A DNA stretch of 64,000 nt from assembly GCF_028769735.1 (NCBI RefSeq), contig NC_088188.1, positions 868,001-932,000 on the forward strand, given 5' to 3'. Under the pieces are notes generated by a model that was given only the letters and a program-made list of their open reading frames with translations, searched no databases and had not been told where the DNA came from. Each line of letters starts with the position of its first letter. Within the stretch, counting starts at the first letter, position 1. This DNA comes from Zonotrichia leucophrys gambelii (Eukaryota; Chordata; Aves; Passeriformes; Passerellidae). Positions 21,428-35,539 of the stretch are shown one piece after another. The position numbers and the translations under genes were made by a program.

Positions 21428-21433
21428 TTTATT
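21428..21433 (-). terminator. CCDC183: Poly(A) signal of the CCDC183-like gene
   Basis: AATAAA on the minus strand lies about 108 bases after the stop codon at 21541, giving a short 3' UTR. The position is as expected for the end of this transcript. Confidence 0.7.
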
Positions 21434-21540
21434 AAACCTGCTGGGAAAAGCATTCTGAGAAAACTCAGCTCAAGGTGCTCCTGCTGGGAAAAGGGTACAA
21501 GGGGTGGCCTGAAGCCTTCAGAGCTCACACGGAGAAACCA

Positions 21541-24500
21541 CTACTTCTTCTTGCGACGCCGGGTGTTCATGCGGATCAGCTGCTGCCCCTGCTTCTTGAT
21601 ATCCTCCCGGCTGGGGACGTAGTCCTCTTCCTCCTCCTCAAAATCCAAACTGTCTGCAGGGGAGAGTGGAGAGGAGGGACTGGGGAGGGGCTGGAGGCCA
21701 CCTCAGCTGTGGCCATGTCCCTGGGACAGCTGGCACGTTTTGTTGGGCTCGTGGGATCCAGGAGAGTCCTCATGGACCTTTCCACCCCAGCATCCCAGGG
21801 TGACCTGGGGGACCTGTGATGCCACCACTGTGGCCCATCTCCTTTACACTGCTGGGGCTTCCCATAAAGGTCTGGGGCTGCAGTGTGGTGGGCACAGCTC
21901 CTGCTTTGCTAAAGAAAGGCGCTGAGCTGCCAAAAGGTCTTTGCATCTTCCAGGAGCATCCACAGGCAGAACCAAGCACTGATTATTCTTCACAACCAGG
22001 TGATTTTGGAGATGAGGGTGTTCCCTCTTGCCCCACATCTCTCCTTGTTTCTGCAGTAGCTTGGTGCTCATCATGCCACCCCCTGCCTTCATTCTCCCCC
22101 ACCCCTGCCTAAAAACACCACCCACGTCTGAGGCCTTGGAAACGGCCAAGGTCAGCCTCAAGACCTGGAGGCAATTTGTGGGTTGGTGTCTGCTGGGCCA
22201 GTGGGACACAGACAAGGACTCCCCCCATTCCAGGGGGCAGGGCTGGAAGAGTCACTGGAGGACACATCCCCACTGTGCTCTCCTACCATGCTCCGTAGCG
22301 CCCTCATCCTCAAAGGTAATCCTCAGGTTCTGTTTTTCACCTGCAGTTCTTTCCTCCAGAAGGTTCCTGACCTTGGCAAAAGTCTGTGAAAGACAGCCTG
22401 GGATGAGTGCTGGAGGGCAGGTGGGTGCTACAAGCCAAGCACCATGGGTGCCCAGTGCCATCGGGGCTGAGCTGCACCATCGCCCTTCCCTGTGGCCTTG
22501 CTGAGAAGGATGGCTTGGGTGGCCTTGGTCTGGGAGGACCCTGAGTGTGTCCCCAGGGCCACCAAGCCCCCGTACCTCGCTCTGTTCATCAGGGCTGTCC
22601 TCAGGCCGGGCTGCTGCCTGCTCCTTCAGGAACTGCATCTTCTGCTCACAGTGCTGCAGCTTCGCCTCCATCCCGTGCACCTCACCTGAGTCCTCCTGGG
22701 GGGACACAGCCACCTCGGTGGGGACAGCCAGGCCCTGGTGGCAGCGGTGGCTGTGCCAGGCGTCCCTGTGCTGCCCTGCCTGCATGGCCCTGCTCCCCTG
22801 GAGCCCCGTGGTACCTTGCCAGGGATGGAGATGCCCTGCAGGCGGAGGAACATGTTGTCAATGATGTTCTCAAACTCGATCAGGCGCTTCTGGTTGTTCA
22901 GCATGTGGGCTCTCATCTGCTCCAGCCGGGCCTCCTCCTGCCTCAGCTTCTCCCTCAGCTCCTCCTCCTGCATGCTGGAGCCAGCCACACTCACATCACA
23001 CAGGTGCACAGGGGTGCAGGGACACCCCAAACCTGCTCCAAAAGCTGTTCAGGCTGCCCCACCCCAACTGCAGGCCAGCTCCATGCTGCTGGCAGCACTT
23101 GCCATGCCCAGCAAGGAGAAAGGGAGCTCAGGGACCCCAGTGGGAGCTTTGGGTGCTCTGCCCTGCCAGCAGCAGAGCTGGGAGCTCAGAAACCCTCCCA
23201 GTGCTGGAGGAGTGCGTGGCTGCAGTGGGGTGCAGGTCAGAGTGCCTCTTGGGACATGTCCCCCCCTAAGGTGGTGGCCTGGCTGGCACAAGTGTGCGAG
23301 GCCAGCAGCACCTGGCGGTGCTGACGGGTTGGTTGAACTTCAGTTTGGCCTGCTTGGACTCCAGGTTCTGCAGGGTCTTCTTCAGCACGTTCTTCTTCTC
23401 ATTGCACTCATCGATGTGCTGCTGCAGGTTCTCCAGGGATTTCCTCTGTGCCTCGATGCTGCTGGGGATGTCCTGGCCAGGGGAGACACAAGGGCTCAGC
23501 CCAAGGTGCTCCTGCTGGAGGCCTCGGGGGGGTTACAGCACCATGGAGCTCTGTGGTTCCTGCTCGTGGGGAAGGGCAGTGCCTGCCTGCAAACTGGGGC
23601 TTTGTGGGGCTCCAGGGAGAGAAGAGCAGATAACTGCACAGGGAAACGGGGGGAGCAGAAAGGCTGGAGCTCTCCAGAGCTCCAGCAGCCCCAGGTTTTA
23701 GCAGGGATGGTTCTCCATTACCCAGAGGCAGGAGCACTGCAGGGCAGTCTTTGCCTTCTCCATCTTGTCGGTCAAAAAGGCCTCGCGCTGCATCCTGGCC
23801 ATGGCGGCCTCCACGTCAGCACCTGGGGTGGCAGGGAAGGAGCAGGGTGTCCAGGGATGGGGCAGGGCAGGGTGTCCGGGGATGGAGCAGGGCAGGGTGT
23901 CCGGGGATGGAGCAGGGCAGGGTGTCCGGGGATGGAGCAGGGTATCCAGGGAAGGAGCAGGGTAGGGTGTCCAGGAATGGGGCAGGGCAGGGTGTCCAGG
24001 ATGGAGCAGGGCAGGGTGTCCGGGGATGGAGCAGGGCAGGGTGTCCGGGGATGGAGCAGGGCAGGGTGCCCGGGGATGGAGCAGGGCAGGGTGTCCGTGG
24101 CTGTGCCCACACTCCCCCGCTCTGCCCCCTGGCCAGGCACTCACCCAGCAGCGTTTCTGAGGAGCTCTGGTCCTGCTCTGCAGAGAGCATGGACACAGCT
24201 TGCTGCAAGGACAGTCACTGTCACCCCTGGGGGCTCAGCACTGCAGGCTGCCGCTGCCCCCAGCCCTGCCTGCCCCACAGCCCAGCTCACCTCCCCACAG
24301 CCCAGCTCACCTCCCCACCCCCAGCTCACCTCCCCACACCAGCTCACCTCCCCACAGCCCAGCTCACTTCCCCACAGCCCCAGCTCACCTCCCCACAGCC
24401 CCAGCTCACCTCCCCACAGCCCCAGCTCACCTCCCCACAGCCCCAGCTCACCTCCCCACCCCCAGCTCACCTCCCCACACCCCCAGCTCACCTGCCCCAC

Positions 24501-27102
24501 ACCCCCAGCTCAGCTCACCTCCTCACACTCCCAGCTCACCTCCCCACACCCCCAGCTCACCTGCCTCACACCCAGCTCACCTGCCTCTGCTGCCTCTCGC
24601 TCTCCTCCTGGCGCCGCAGGCTCTCAAGGTGCTTCTTCTGCTCAGCCAGGGACTGGTCCCTGAGGTGCTTCTCCACACGGACCCGGGGCCCTGCCTCGGC
24701 CATGAGTTTCTGGAGCATAACAGAGAAGGGAAGAGTTGCTGCCAAAGATGGTTGGAGCTTTCTGCAGATTGGGTATTATTAGGTTCAAGTATTGGTTTAG
24801 ATCGAGATGTGGGAAGAAATCGTACCCTGTGAGGGTGGTGACACCGTGGCACAGGGTGCCCAGAGCAGCAGTGGCTGCCCCTGGATCCCTGGCAGTGCCA
24901 TTGGCAGTGCCAGGGTCACATTGGACAGGGTTGGAGCAACCTGGGAGAGTGGAAGGTGTCCCTGCCATGGCAGGGGGCTGGAATGAGATGAGCTTTAAGG
25001 CCCCTGCTAACCAAAACCATTCCATGAATCTGTGATTTGAGCTCCTGGATGAGCTCCTGGGATGCCCAGTGTCAAAAGTGACCCCAGTCCATGCAAACAG
25101 GCTGTGAAGGAAGCTTGGCAAGGCAGGCTGGGGTGTGGGACACACTGCCTTTGCCATGGCTGGTGCTTCAGACAGTCTGACCCCAGCTCCAGGGGACAAG
25201 AGGGAGACCAAGGCAGGACCTATGGGTGCTGTGGGCAACCTCAGCTGCACCTCTTTTGCCCCTTGCTGAAGAAAGGCTCTCAGGTACGTGGGGCTGTCTG
25301 TGGGCACTGGAGGGTGGGAAAGGGCCCCAGTTATCTCACCTTGATGACACGGTTGGGTAGGACGGTAGTCTTGCTTGTGAGCTCCTCGTGGTACATCACA
25401 GTCATCCCAGACAGGAGGTCCAGGTATCGAGGCTGGTACACCAGCTCCTGGCACACAGGGAGCCACAGCAAGTCACCCACCGGGGTGCCCCGTGCTGTGA
25501 CAGGGCACGGAGGGGACACAGCCCCTTGGGCACCCTGTGCCTTGGCAGGGAGAGCAGGTGAAACACTGGCACAGTGAGGAGGAGCTCACCCTCCTCAGGA
25601 CCTCCTGCAGCCTCAGGTACAGGTTGGTGACAATCTCTCCACTGTTAATTTTCATGAGCATCTTCTCGATGTCATTGCCCAGCTGGCGAATGGTCTGGGG
25701 CAGACACCGGGGGAAGGCACAGAATGACTGTGTGTGCCAAGCCCACTGCCAGGCCCAGTGCCCAGCTGGGGGTGCAGGGCTGGATCAAAGCCCCCCGTGG
25801 GTGTTGGCACAGCAGGAAGGGCTCCCAGGTACCTGCAGCTCTCGCCACTTAGGGTCAGCCTCAGCATCCTGCAGGTCCTGCAGGCGCCTCTGGCGCTCAT
25901 CCCTGGCTTGGCTCCACAGCTTCAGCTGGTGCGCCAGCATGTCACACGCCTTCACCTGGTCATGGAGTTTGGCCTCCATCTTCTTTACGGCCACCTGGAT
26001 GGGCATGAGACCATTTTCCAGGCTGGATGCTGCCCAGAAAACTCCCCCCAAGGTGGAGCTGGGGACACTGAGATGCTGCTCTAGGATGTTGTCACTGGTT
26101 TGACAGGATGGGGTCTGGGAGAGCTTTGCTCTGGGGGCTTGCTGGGTGGGCAACTGCTGGTGGCAGGGCTGCGCTTAGGGACTCTGCACAACATGGAGCA
26201 CGGCTGGGGATCAATAAAATCGATCAGGGCCCAGATGGGGATGTTGTCAGAGAGCAGCAGCACCGCTCTGTTGCTGCACAAGGCCTCTGGGCAAAGGCAG
26301 CTCTGTAGGCACAGCCTCGATGTCCACGGGTTTGTAACCAGGGCACAACCTTGGGACAGGCAGTGAAGGGCAGGGACAGCATCTCTGTTCTGTAGGAACA
26401 TGGGCAGTGCCAGGGACATGGGGATGGGACAGCAGGGAGGTCTGCTGGGACAAAGGGGCTGCATGGATGTGTCCCGTGGGACCAGATGTGAACACCCCAT
26501 GTCTCCACAGCAGCCCCGTGGGGTTGTCCTGCTGCTGGCAGCGTGTCCCTCTGCCATGCACTGTTCTCAATGTCCCCAGAGCCCCAGCCCCAGCTTCCAG
26601 CCCTGCTGTTACCTCCAGGCTCTCAGTGCCTGAAACGAGCTCTCCGAAGGCATCCTTAATGGGGAGTTTGTTGTACTGTGGGCAGGGAGGGACAAAGATG
26701 GTCAGCCGGGGAATGACACACCTTTTGCTGGCCTGTGCTACCAGCTCCTGGAGGAGCTGGGGGTGCAGGGCCAGCACCAGGCAGGGGTGCAGCAGGAGAG
26801 ACCTGCTGGTACCTTCAGGACAAAGTTCAGGAAAGTGGAGTCCTCCTGCAAGGCCTTCTGCAGGCTGGGGATCAGCTCCCTGTTCTGCCGGAGCTTCTCC
26901 TCGCAGGACCGAGCGAAAATCCTCCTGCCTTGATCTGGGGGACATCAGGCAGCCAATGGCAGCGCGTGGGACGAGGGGGCTGTGCCACCCCCGTCCCCGA
27001 GCAGCCCGAGGCAGCACCTTGCAGGCCCACGAGGATATGCATCTCCTGGTTGCGCTGGTTCAGGTCGGGCTTGGGGCCCCACGTTCTGTTGGGGACCTCC
27101 AT
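21541..27102 (-). CDS. CCDC183: CCDC183-family coiled-coil protein (complete, 14 exons)
   Basis: The family consists of outer-arm-docking-complex-like coiled-coil proteins of cilia and sperm; molecular role here is inferred. Exons from the start are 27102-27018, 26934-26813, 26675-26613, 25994-25833, 25694-25590, 25447-25340, 24709-24581, 24202-24145, 23822-23722, 23472-23312, 22974-22815, 22695-22576, 22383-22287 and 21653-21541. Phases agree throughout and give 527 residues; human CCDC183 is about 534. Family landmarks are IRQLGNDIEKMLMKI in exon 5, the CSCLWDI..AQRKSLENL phrase across exons 9-10, NMFLRLQGISIPGK in exon 11 and the ending DYVPSREDIKKQ...RRRKKK. Nearly the whole chain is charged coiled coil, with no signal or membrane segment. 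The exon 1 donor (GTGCTG) is weak. The ATG has G at -3 and +4; the frame is open upstream, so a longer N-terminus is possible. Orthologue versus paralogue is unresolved. Confidence 0.82.
23840..24105. repeat. 25-bp minisatellite in a CCDC183-like intron
   Basis: About ten copies of a 25-bp unit (GTGTCCGGGGATGGAGCAGG plus GCAGG) fill most of the intron between the exons ending at 24145 and starting at 23822. Some copies carry deletions. The open frames across it are artefacts. Confidence 0.93.
24281..24580. repeat. 20-bp array of splice-donor-like units in a CCDC183-like intron
   Basis: About 15 copies of a unit near 20 bp (CCCAGCTCACCTCCCCACAG on plus) run up to the exon 7 donor. On the transcribed minus strand each copy reads AGGTGAGCTGG, which matches the true exon 7 donor CAG/GTGAGCTGG. 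One copy, near 24360, has a single change in the core. Confidence 0.93.
24762..25038 (+). mobile_element. CR1 LINE 3' end, plus orientation, in a CCDC183-like intron
   Basis: It shows the CR1 3' UTR order: 'CCCTGTGAGGGTGGTGACACC', 'GCCCAGAGCAGCAGTGGCTG', 'GGTGTCCCTGCCATGGCAGG', and a terminal CCATTCCATGAATCTGTGA resembling the ATTCTATG end repeats. It lies antisense to the host gene. Confidence 0.85.
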
Positions 27103-29181
27103 CGCTGGGCCCGTTCCCAGATCCCTTGGCACAGCTGCCGAGGCCCTGCTGCCCCCGCGGGTGCTGCAGTGTTGTGAGCGCACGGTGAGTTCCACCACGG
27201 AACTGTCACCTTGTCACCGCGGCACTGGCAACTGCCACCGGCCACAAACCTCCTGCTCAGCATGGCCCAGCCCCCTCCCCAACACTGCTGCATGGAACAG
27301 CTTCATTAACAACTGATTAATGAGCTCCAGGAAGGGGCCAGAGAAGCATTCCAGCTTTGTCTCCCATTGTCATGGCAGTGGCAGCTGTCAGGGATCATTC
27401 TGAGCCCCGCTTGGAACAGGGCAAACACATGTGCCTGTGTACCCAAACACACCAGCAGTGCTCTCCTGGAAGCTGCCAACTTATTTAAATGCCCACCTAT
27501 CTGAAAATTCCAGTTCATTAGCCAGGAAATGGTTGTGCAGAGAGTTATGGTCTTGTTGGAAGGGGCAAAGACAAACCACTTACCAATCCTGAGCTTTATT
27601 CTGATGCTCACCATATGTTCTTGCTGAACTACAAACATAACAAGAAATGCCAGCATGTATCTTTATTTGTCCATAAATAAACTCAAGCTCCCTCTACCAG
27701 AGAAAATCCTTAATGTTTGGATTTGCAGAAAAAGACTTTATAAAGAAATTGCCTTCCTAGCACCAAGCTCATGAATCAGCTTAGATTCAGTTCTGGAACT
27801 CCAGATCTTTAACCTGCTGCCATGCTGTTGTGCTCAAGGTGTTAAACACAGCAAACCAAGAAATTAAAGAATTGTGAAATCAGGTATTACTGACACAATA
27901 TCCTCTGAGGCTCTTGCTCAGCATCTTATTTGCCTATTTATGAATTGCATGTTAGTGCTAATTTCCAGTGACAAGCTAAATATCAACATGATCATCTTCA
28001 GTGCTTCCCAAAGTTGGAGAGAGGGGCACACGAAGGCAGCAGCCCAGGGTGGTACCCAGGGGAGCTGCCTGTGCACACAGAGCTCTCCACAGCGAGCCCT
28101 GTCTGCATGGCACATCCAGTCACTGCACCCCTGCATTCCCTAGGCAGCACTTAAACCCCTGGGAGCAAACAAAAGCATTTTAAAATGGATAGAGTGGTTC
28201 AAGAATCTCTGTTTCACCTGCCCTCAGCAAAACTCAGGCTCTAGAGAGGAAGAGCCTCCCAAAATACTGCTGAAGGAATTGATCCCAGCCTTGCACGAGT
28301 GCACACAAATTGGCTGCTGCAGAAATGCACTCCCAAGGGGCAGCCTTGCACTGAGGCTCCAGCCCTGCAGCCACCTCACATGCCAAACCTCCCCTCCTCC
28401 AGCTGATCTCCCTGATGAAATTCCATGAAATTCACAATGAGTTAAAGGTGCAGAGGAAAGGTCAGCAGCACAAACCCAGCTCTGTTTAACTGTCACAGAA
28501 GGGGGGAGTCTCTGGAAGGCCACCAAAGAGCACCAAGCTCAGCTGGGAGAGACCTCCCTGGCTGGCCCACAGCTCCTCACCTGCTGCCTGCTATCTGCAT
28601 GCAAACAGGAATGCCATATTAAAGGCTCCTCAAATTCCTGCTGATTTAGCTTTAAGTCACTGAACCATATCTGCCTTGCCTGGTGGTTTGTATTTTTAGT
28701 ATCTCCTTCCCCCATTGTTGTCCTCTCTTCCCCTTTTCTTTGCAATACCCCAGTTCAACTTTAAATCATTTGTTTAACACAGCTGCAGCAAGATTTAACA
28801 GAATTAGCAAGAACTATATCCCATGCCTCAGGAGCTGGCTGGTAATTCTGTGCATGGATTAGAGAGCAGCAAAAAAAAGGACAGAGGATAAAGGACAGCT
28901 GCCAGAATTGTTCTGTTACACTAAAAAGCAAAGGGGCACACACAAACAATTCCTGCTGGGAATTACTGTCCAACAAAAGCCTGTCTGGCTCCATGGCCAG
29001 AGGCCACCACTGCCTGTTTGAGATTCATTTTATCATGTGAGAGCAGCAGCTCCCAAGCACAGGCTACTCCCTCAGCCTACAAAAGCATTGCCACAGCCAG
29101 GGATATCTCCTCTACCATTAACAAAAATAAGTATCTTATTTCTTTCTGTATCTATAATATATAAATAGATGATAATTTGTT
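27103..29181. other. Spacer between SBDS 3' end and the CCDC183-like promoter
   Basis: The first 200 bases beyond the CCDC183-like start are moderately GC-rich and should hold its promoter; no TATA box is evident. The rest is AT-richer single-copy sequence with no recognisable gene or repeat. Confidence 0.5.
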
Positions 29182-29187
29182 TTTATT
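29182..29187 (-). terminator. SBDS: Candidate SBDS poly(A) signal
   Basis: AATAAA on the minus strand lies about 650 bases after the SBDS stop, in an AT-rich block. It is the first canonical signal I see downstream of the stop, so I take it as the 3' end. Confidence 0.5.
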
Positions 29188-29834
29188 AATGTAGCTAAAT
29201 ATATTCTACAAATAAGTTATTTGGAGAACATCATCTCTATGTCAGCAAGTGCTGCTATAGCCAGTGAAGGAATTCTTTATGAATGGTCCTTTGAAGTACT
29301 TTAATTACCAAGTAGCCAATTGTGGAAGCCTAAGTCAGTTTTCACACTGCCGAGAGACTGATTTTTAGACATGATCCACACTGCACCTGTTTAGAAGTGA
29401 AAAATGCAACTTTCTTTTCTTAAGGTCCCTCTCCTCACATACAAAGCCACTCCTCAGTGACCAGTGCAACCTCCCACTCAACACTGACAACCTGAAGGTA
29501 CAAACAATTGGCACCAAATCACTCAAACACTTTTCAACAGCAATGCTGAAACTGAAGCAAAGCCAGAGTAACCTCCTACCACACCCTAACTCAGTTCTTA
29601 TTAGTGCAACTCTGACACAAAATCTTCTTACAGGCAAAGACATCTGTAAACCAAGCAAGTGTAAAATGACAAAAAAAACCCAACCCACACTGCATGGAAA
29701 AATCCCAAAGGATTAGTGTCAGAAAATGTTTGGCAGCAAGAGATTGGGAAAAACCATGAAGGCCTAACAGAAGAGTGGCTACACCAGTCACTGCAGGGCG
29801 GGTGTTGAAGCAGATCTGCTGCAGGAAGATTTTG

Positions 29835-33770
<3,936 letters not shown>

Positions 33771-33789
33771 GCTGAATGTGGGAGGGAGA

Positions 33790-34500
33790 GAGAGCCGTGA
33801 TGGGGGGAACACAATAACCGTGTCCGTGGGGTAATAACTGTGATAAATGTGTCCGGGGAGGTGGTAACTGTGACGGGGATATAATAACCATGCTTGTGGG
33901 GTAATAACTGTGTGTGGGCTGATAACCGAGTTTGTGGGATAATCGTGTGTGTATGGGCTAATAACGGAGTTTGTGGGTTAATAGTGTGTGTATGGGCTAA
34001 TAACCGAGTTTTTGGGATAATAACTATGTGTATGGGCTGGTAGCCGAGTTTGTGGGTTAATAGCGTGTGTAAGGGCTAATAACGGAGTTTGTGGGATAAT
34101 AGTGTGTGTACGGGCTAATATCCGAGTTTGTGGGATAATAGTGTGTGTACGGGGTAATAACTGAATAATAGTGCGTGTATGGGCTGATAACCATGAGGAG
34201 ATAGAACAGCCGTGTGTGTGAGTGGTTGTAACTGTGATCGGGTGCTGTGGAGGGAGATGAGGGCAATGACCCTGGGGGTTTTATTAACCATGAGTGGTGT
34301 ACGGGGGTAGGAACTCTGAGGTGAGGGGTGTTTAATAACTGAGAAGGTGTGGGATGATAACCCTGAGAGGCAGGGGAAGGTGGGGTAAAACCGTGGAGTA
34401 TTTGGGGGAAAGAGGGGCATTAACCATGAGAGGAGGAATACCATGAGGGGGTGTGTGTGTTTGTGGGGTGATAACCATTAGGGGTTGTGTAAGGGATAAT
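33790..34500. repeat. TAATA-rich minisatellite between SBDS and TYW1
   Basis: Units of about 37-39 bp (GTGTGTATGGGCTAATAACG followed by GAGTTTGTGGGATAATA) repeat about seven or eight times between 33895 and 34195. More diverged relatives run to about 34500. It lies just outside the CpG island, within the likely first TYW1 intron. Confidence 0.85.
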
Positions 34501-35539
34501 AGCGAGCCTGTTTTGAAGCTAAAATTCTCTTCAATATATGTAGCATCTGTTGCATTTGAGGAAGTTGTATAGAGGTTAAGGGAATCCCTATAGCTGGTTT
34601 GGGTAAAACTGGGAACACTGGGCAAGTGCTCTTGGCTTTTCTCTATTGTGAGTCTCGGTGTTGTTGCTGGAGGGCTGAAGGGCAGCCCCTTAAGCCTTGG
34701 CTCTGGTAATGAGCACCAGCCTGTATAAGTTTCCAGCCTCTTGGAAATACTTGCACTCTGTGCTCTCAACTGATATCTGCAAAAACAAGATCCAAGCTGC
34801 AGATGACAGTAGAAGGGTGTTAGCTGTGTTCCTCAGTCAATAAATATCACAAACCAGCCCTTTTGGAATGCCTGAATATTCCATATGAAATAGATATTCA
34901 CAGACACCCTGCAGGTGTATTCCTGACTGTGCCCTGAATGTTCTGAACCAACATGAAACATCTCAGTGCTTCCAAATCAAGCTTCACTTGCATCATAAAA
35001 TTCTGTGAAAGTGTTTCCAATTGAATCTGTGTTTCAGTCTGCCCTTGAAGCTCTGTTTGTAACCAGTGTGACATCAAATGTCTGTAAGCAAGGGTTGTGT
35101 TCAGCAGAAAGTTCTGTGCAGGTGATTTCCTCCTTGGACTGGAGCTTTCTCATTCCAGAGAACTGCATTTGTTGGGTTTGTGTAAAACTAAAGCCAGTAT
35201 GATCCAGTGGATGTTTCACGAGGACTTTTTCCTTTCAGGCACTTGGACAGCACAAGTATTTCCTGCTTTCCCTTGTAACAGAGCTGCCCTAGAAGGGAAG
35301 AGCCCAGAGTTTCCCTCTGACAGTATGGAATGCTAGCTTGGAGCTCATCTGACACACCTGAGGAGGTAAAGGCTTCTTTATTCAATTTTAATGCCTTGTC
35401 TTTAGCCAGATGCTGTTTTCTGCAAAGCCTGGGCAATGGCTGATAATGTGAGGCTGTGGGTACTGTGGGATTGTTTTGTGTGTGCTCATTCCATACTCAC
35501 TCTGTAGGAACCTGTGACATTCCAGATTTAGATGTCTCA

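Noticed and set aside
22738..24663. A 641-codon plus-strand frame
   Set aside because: It is antisense to well-supported CCDC183-like exons and owes its length to the 25-bp and 20-bp arrays.
27180..27260. RFX-type X-box in the CCDC183-like promoter
   Set aside because: GTCACC and GGCAAC half-sites are present but not with the right spacing and match, so I do not call a site.
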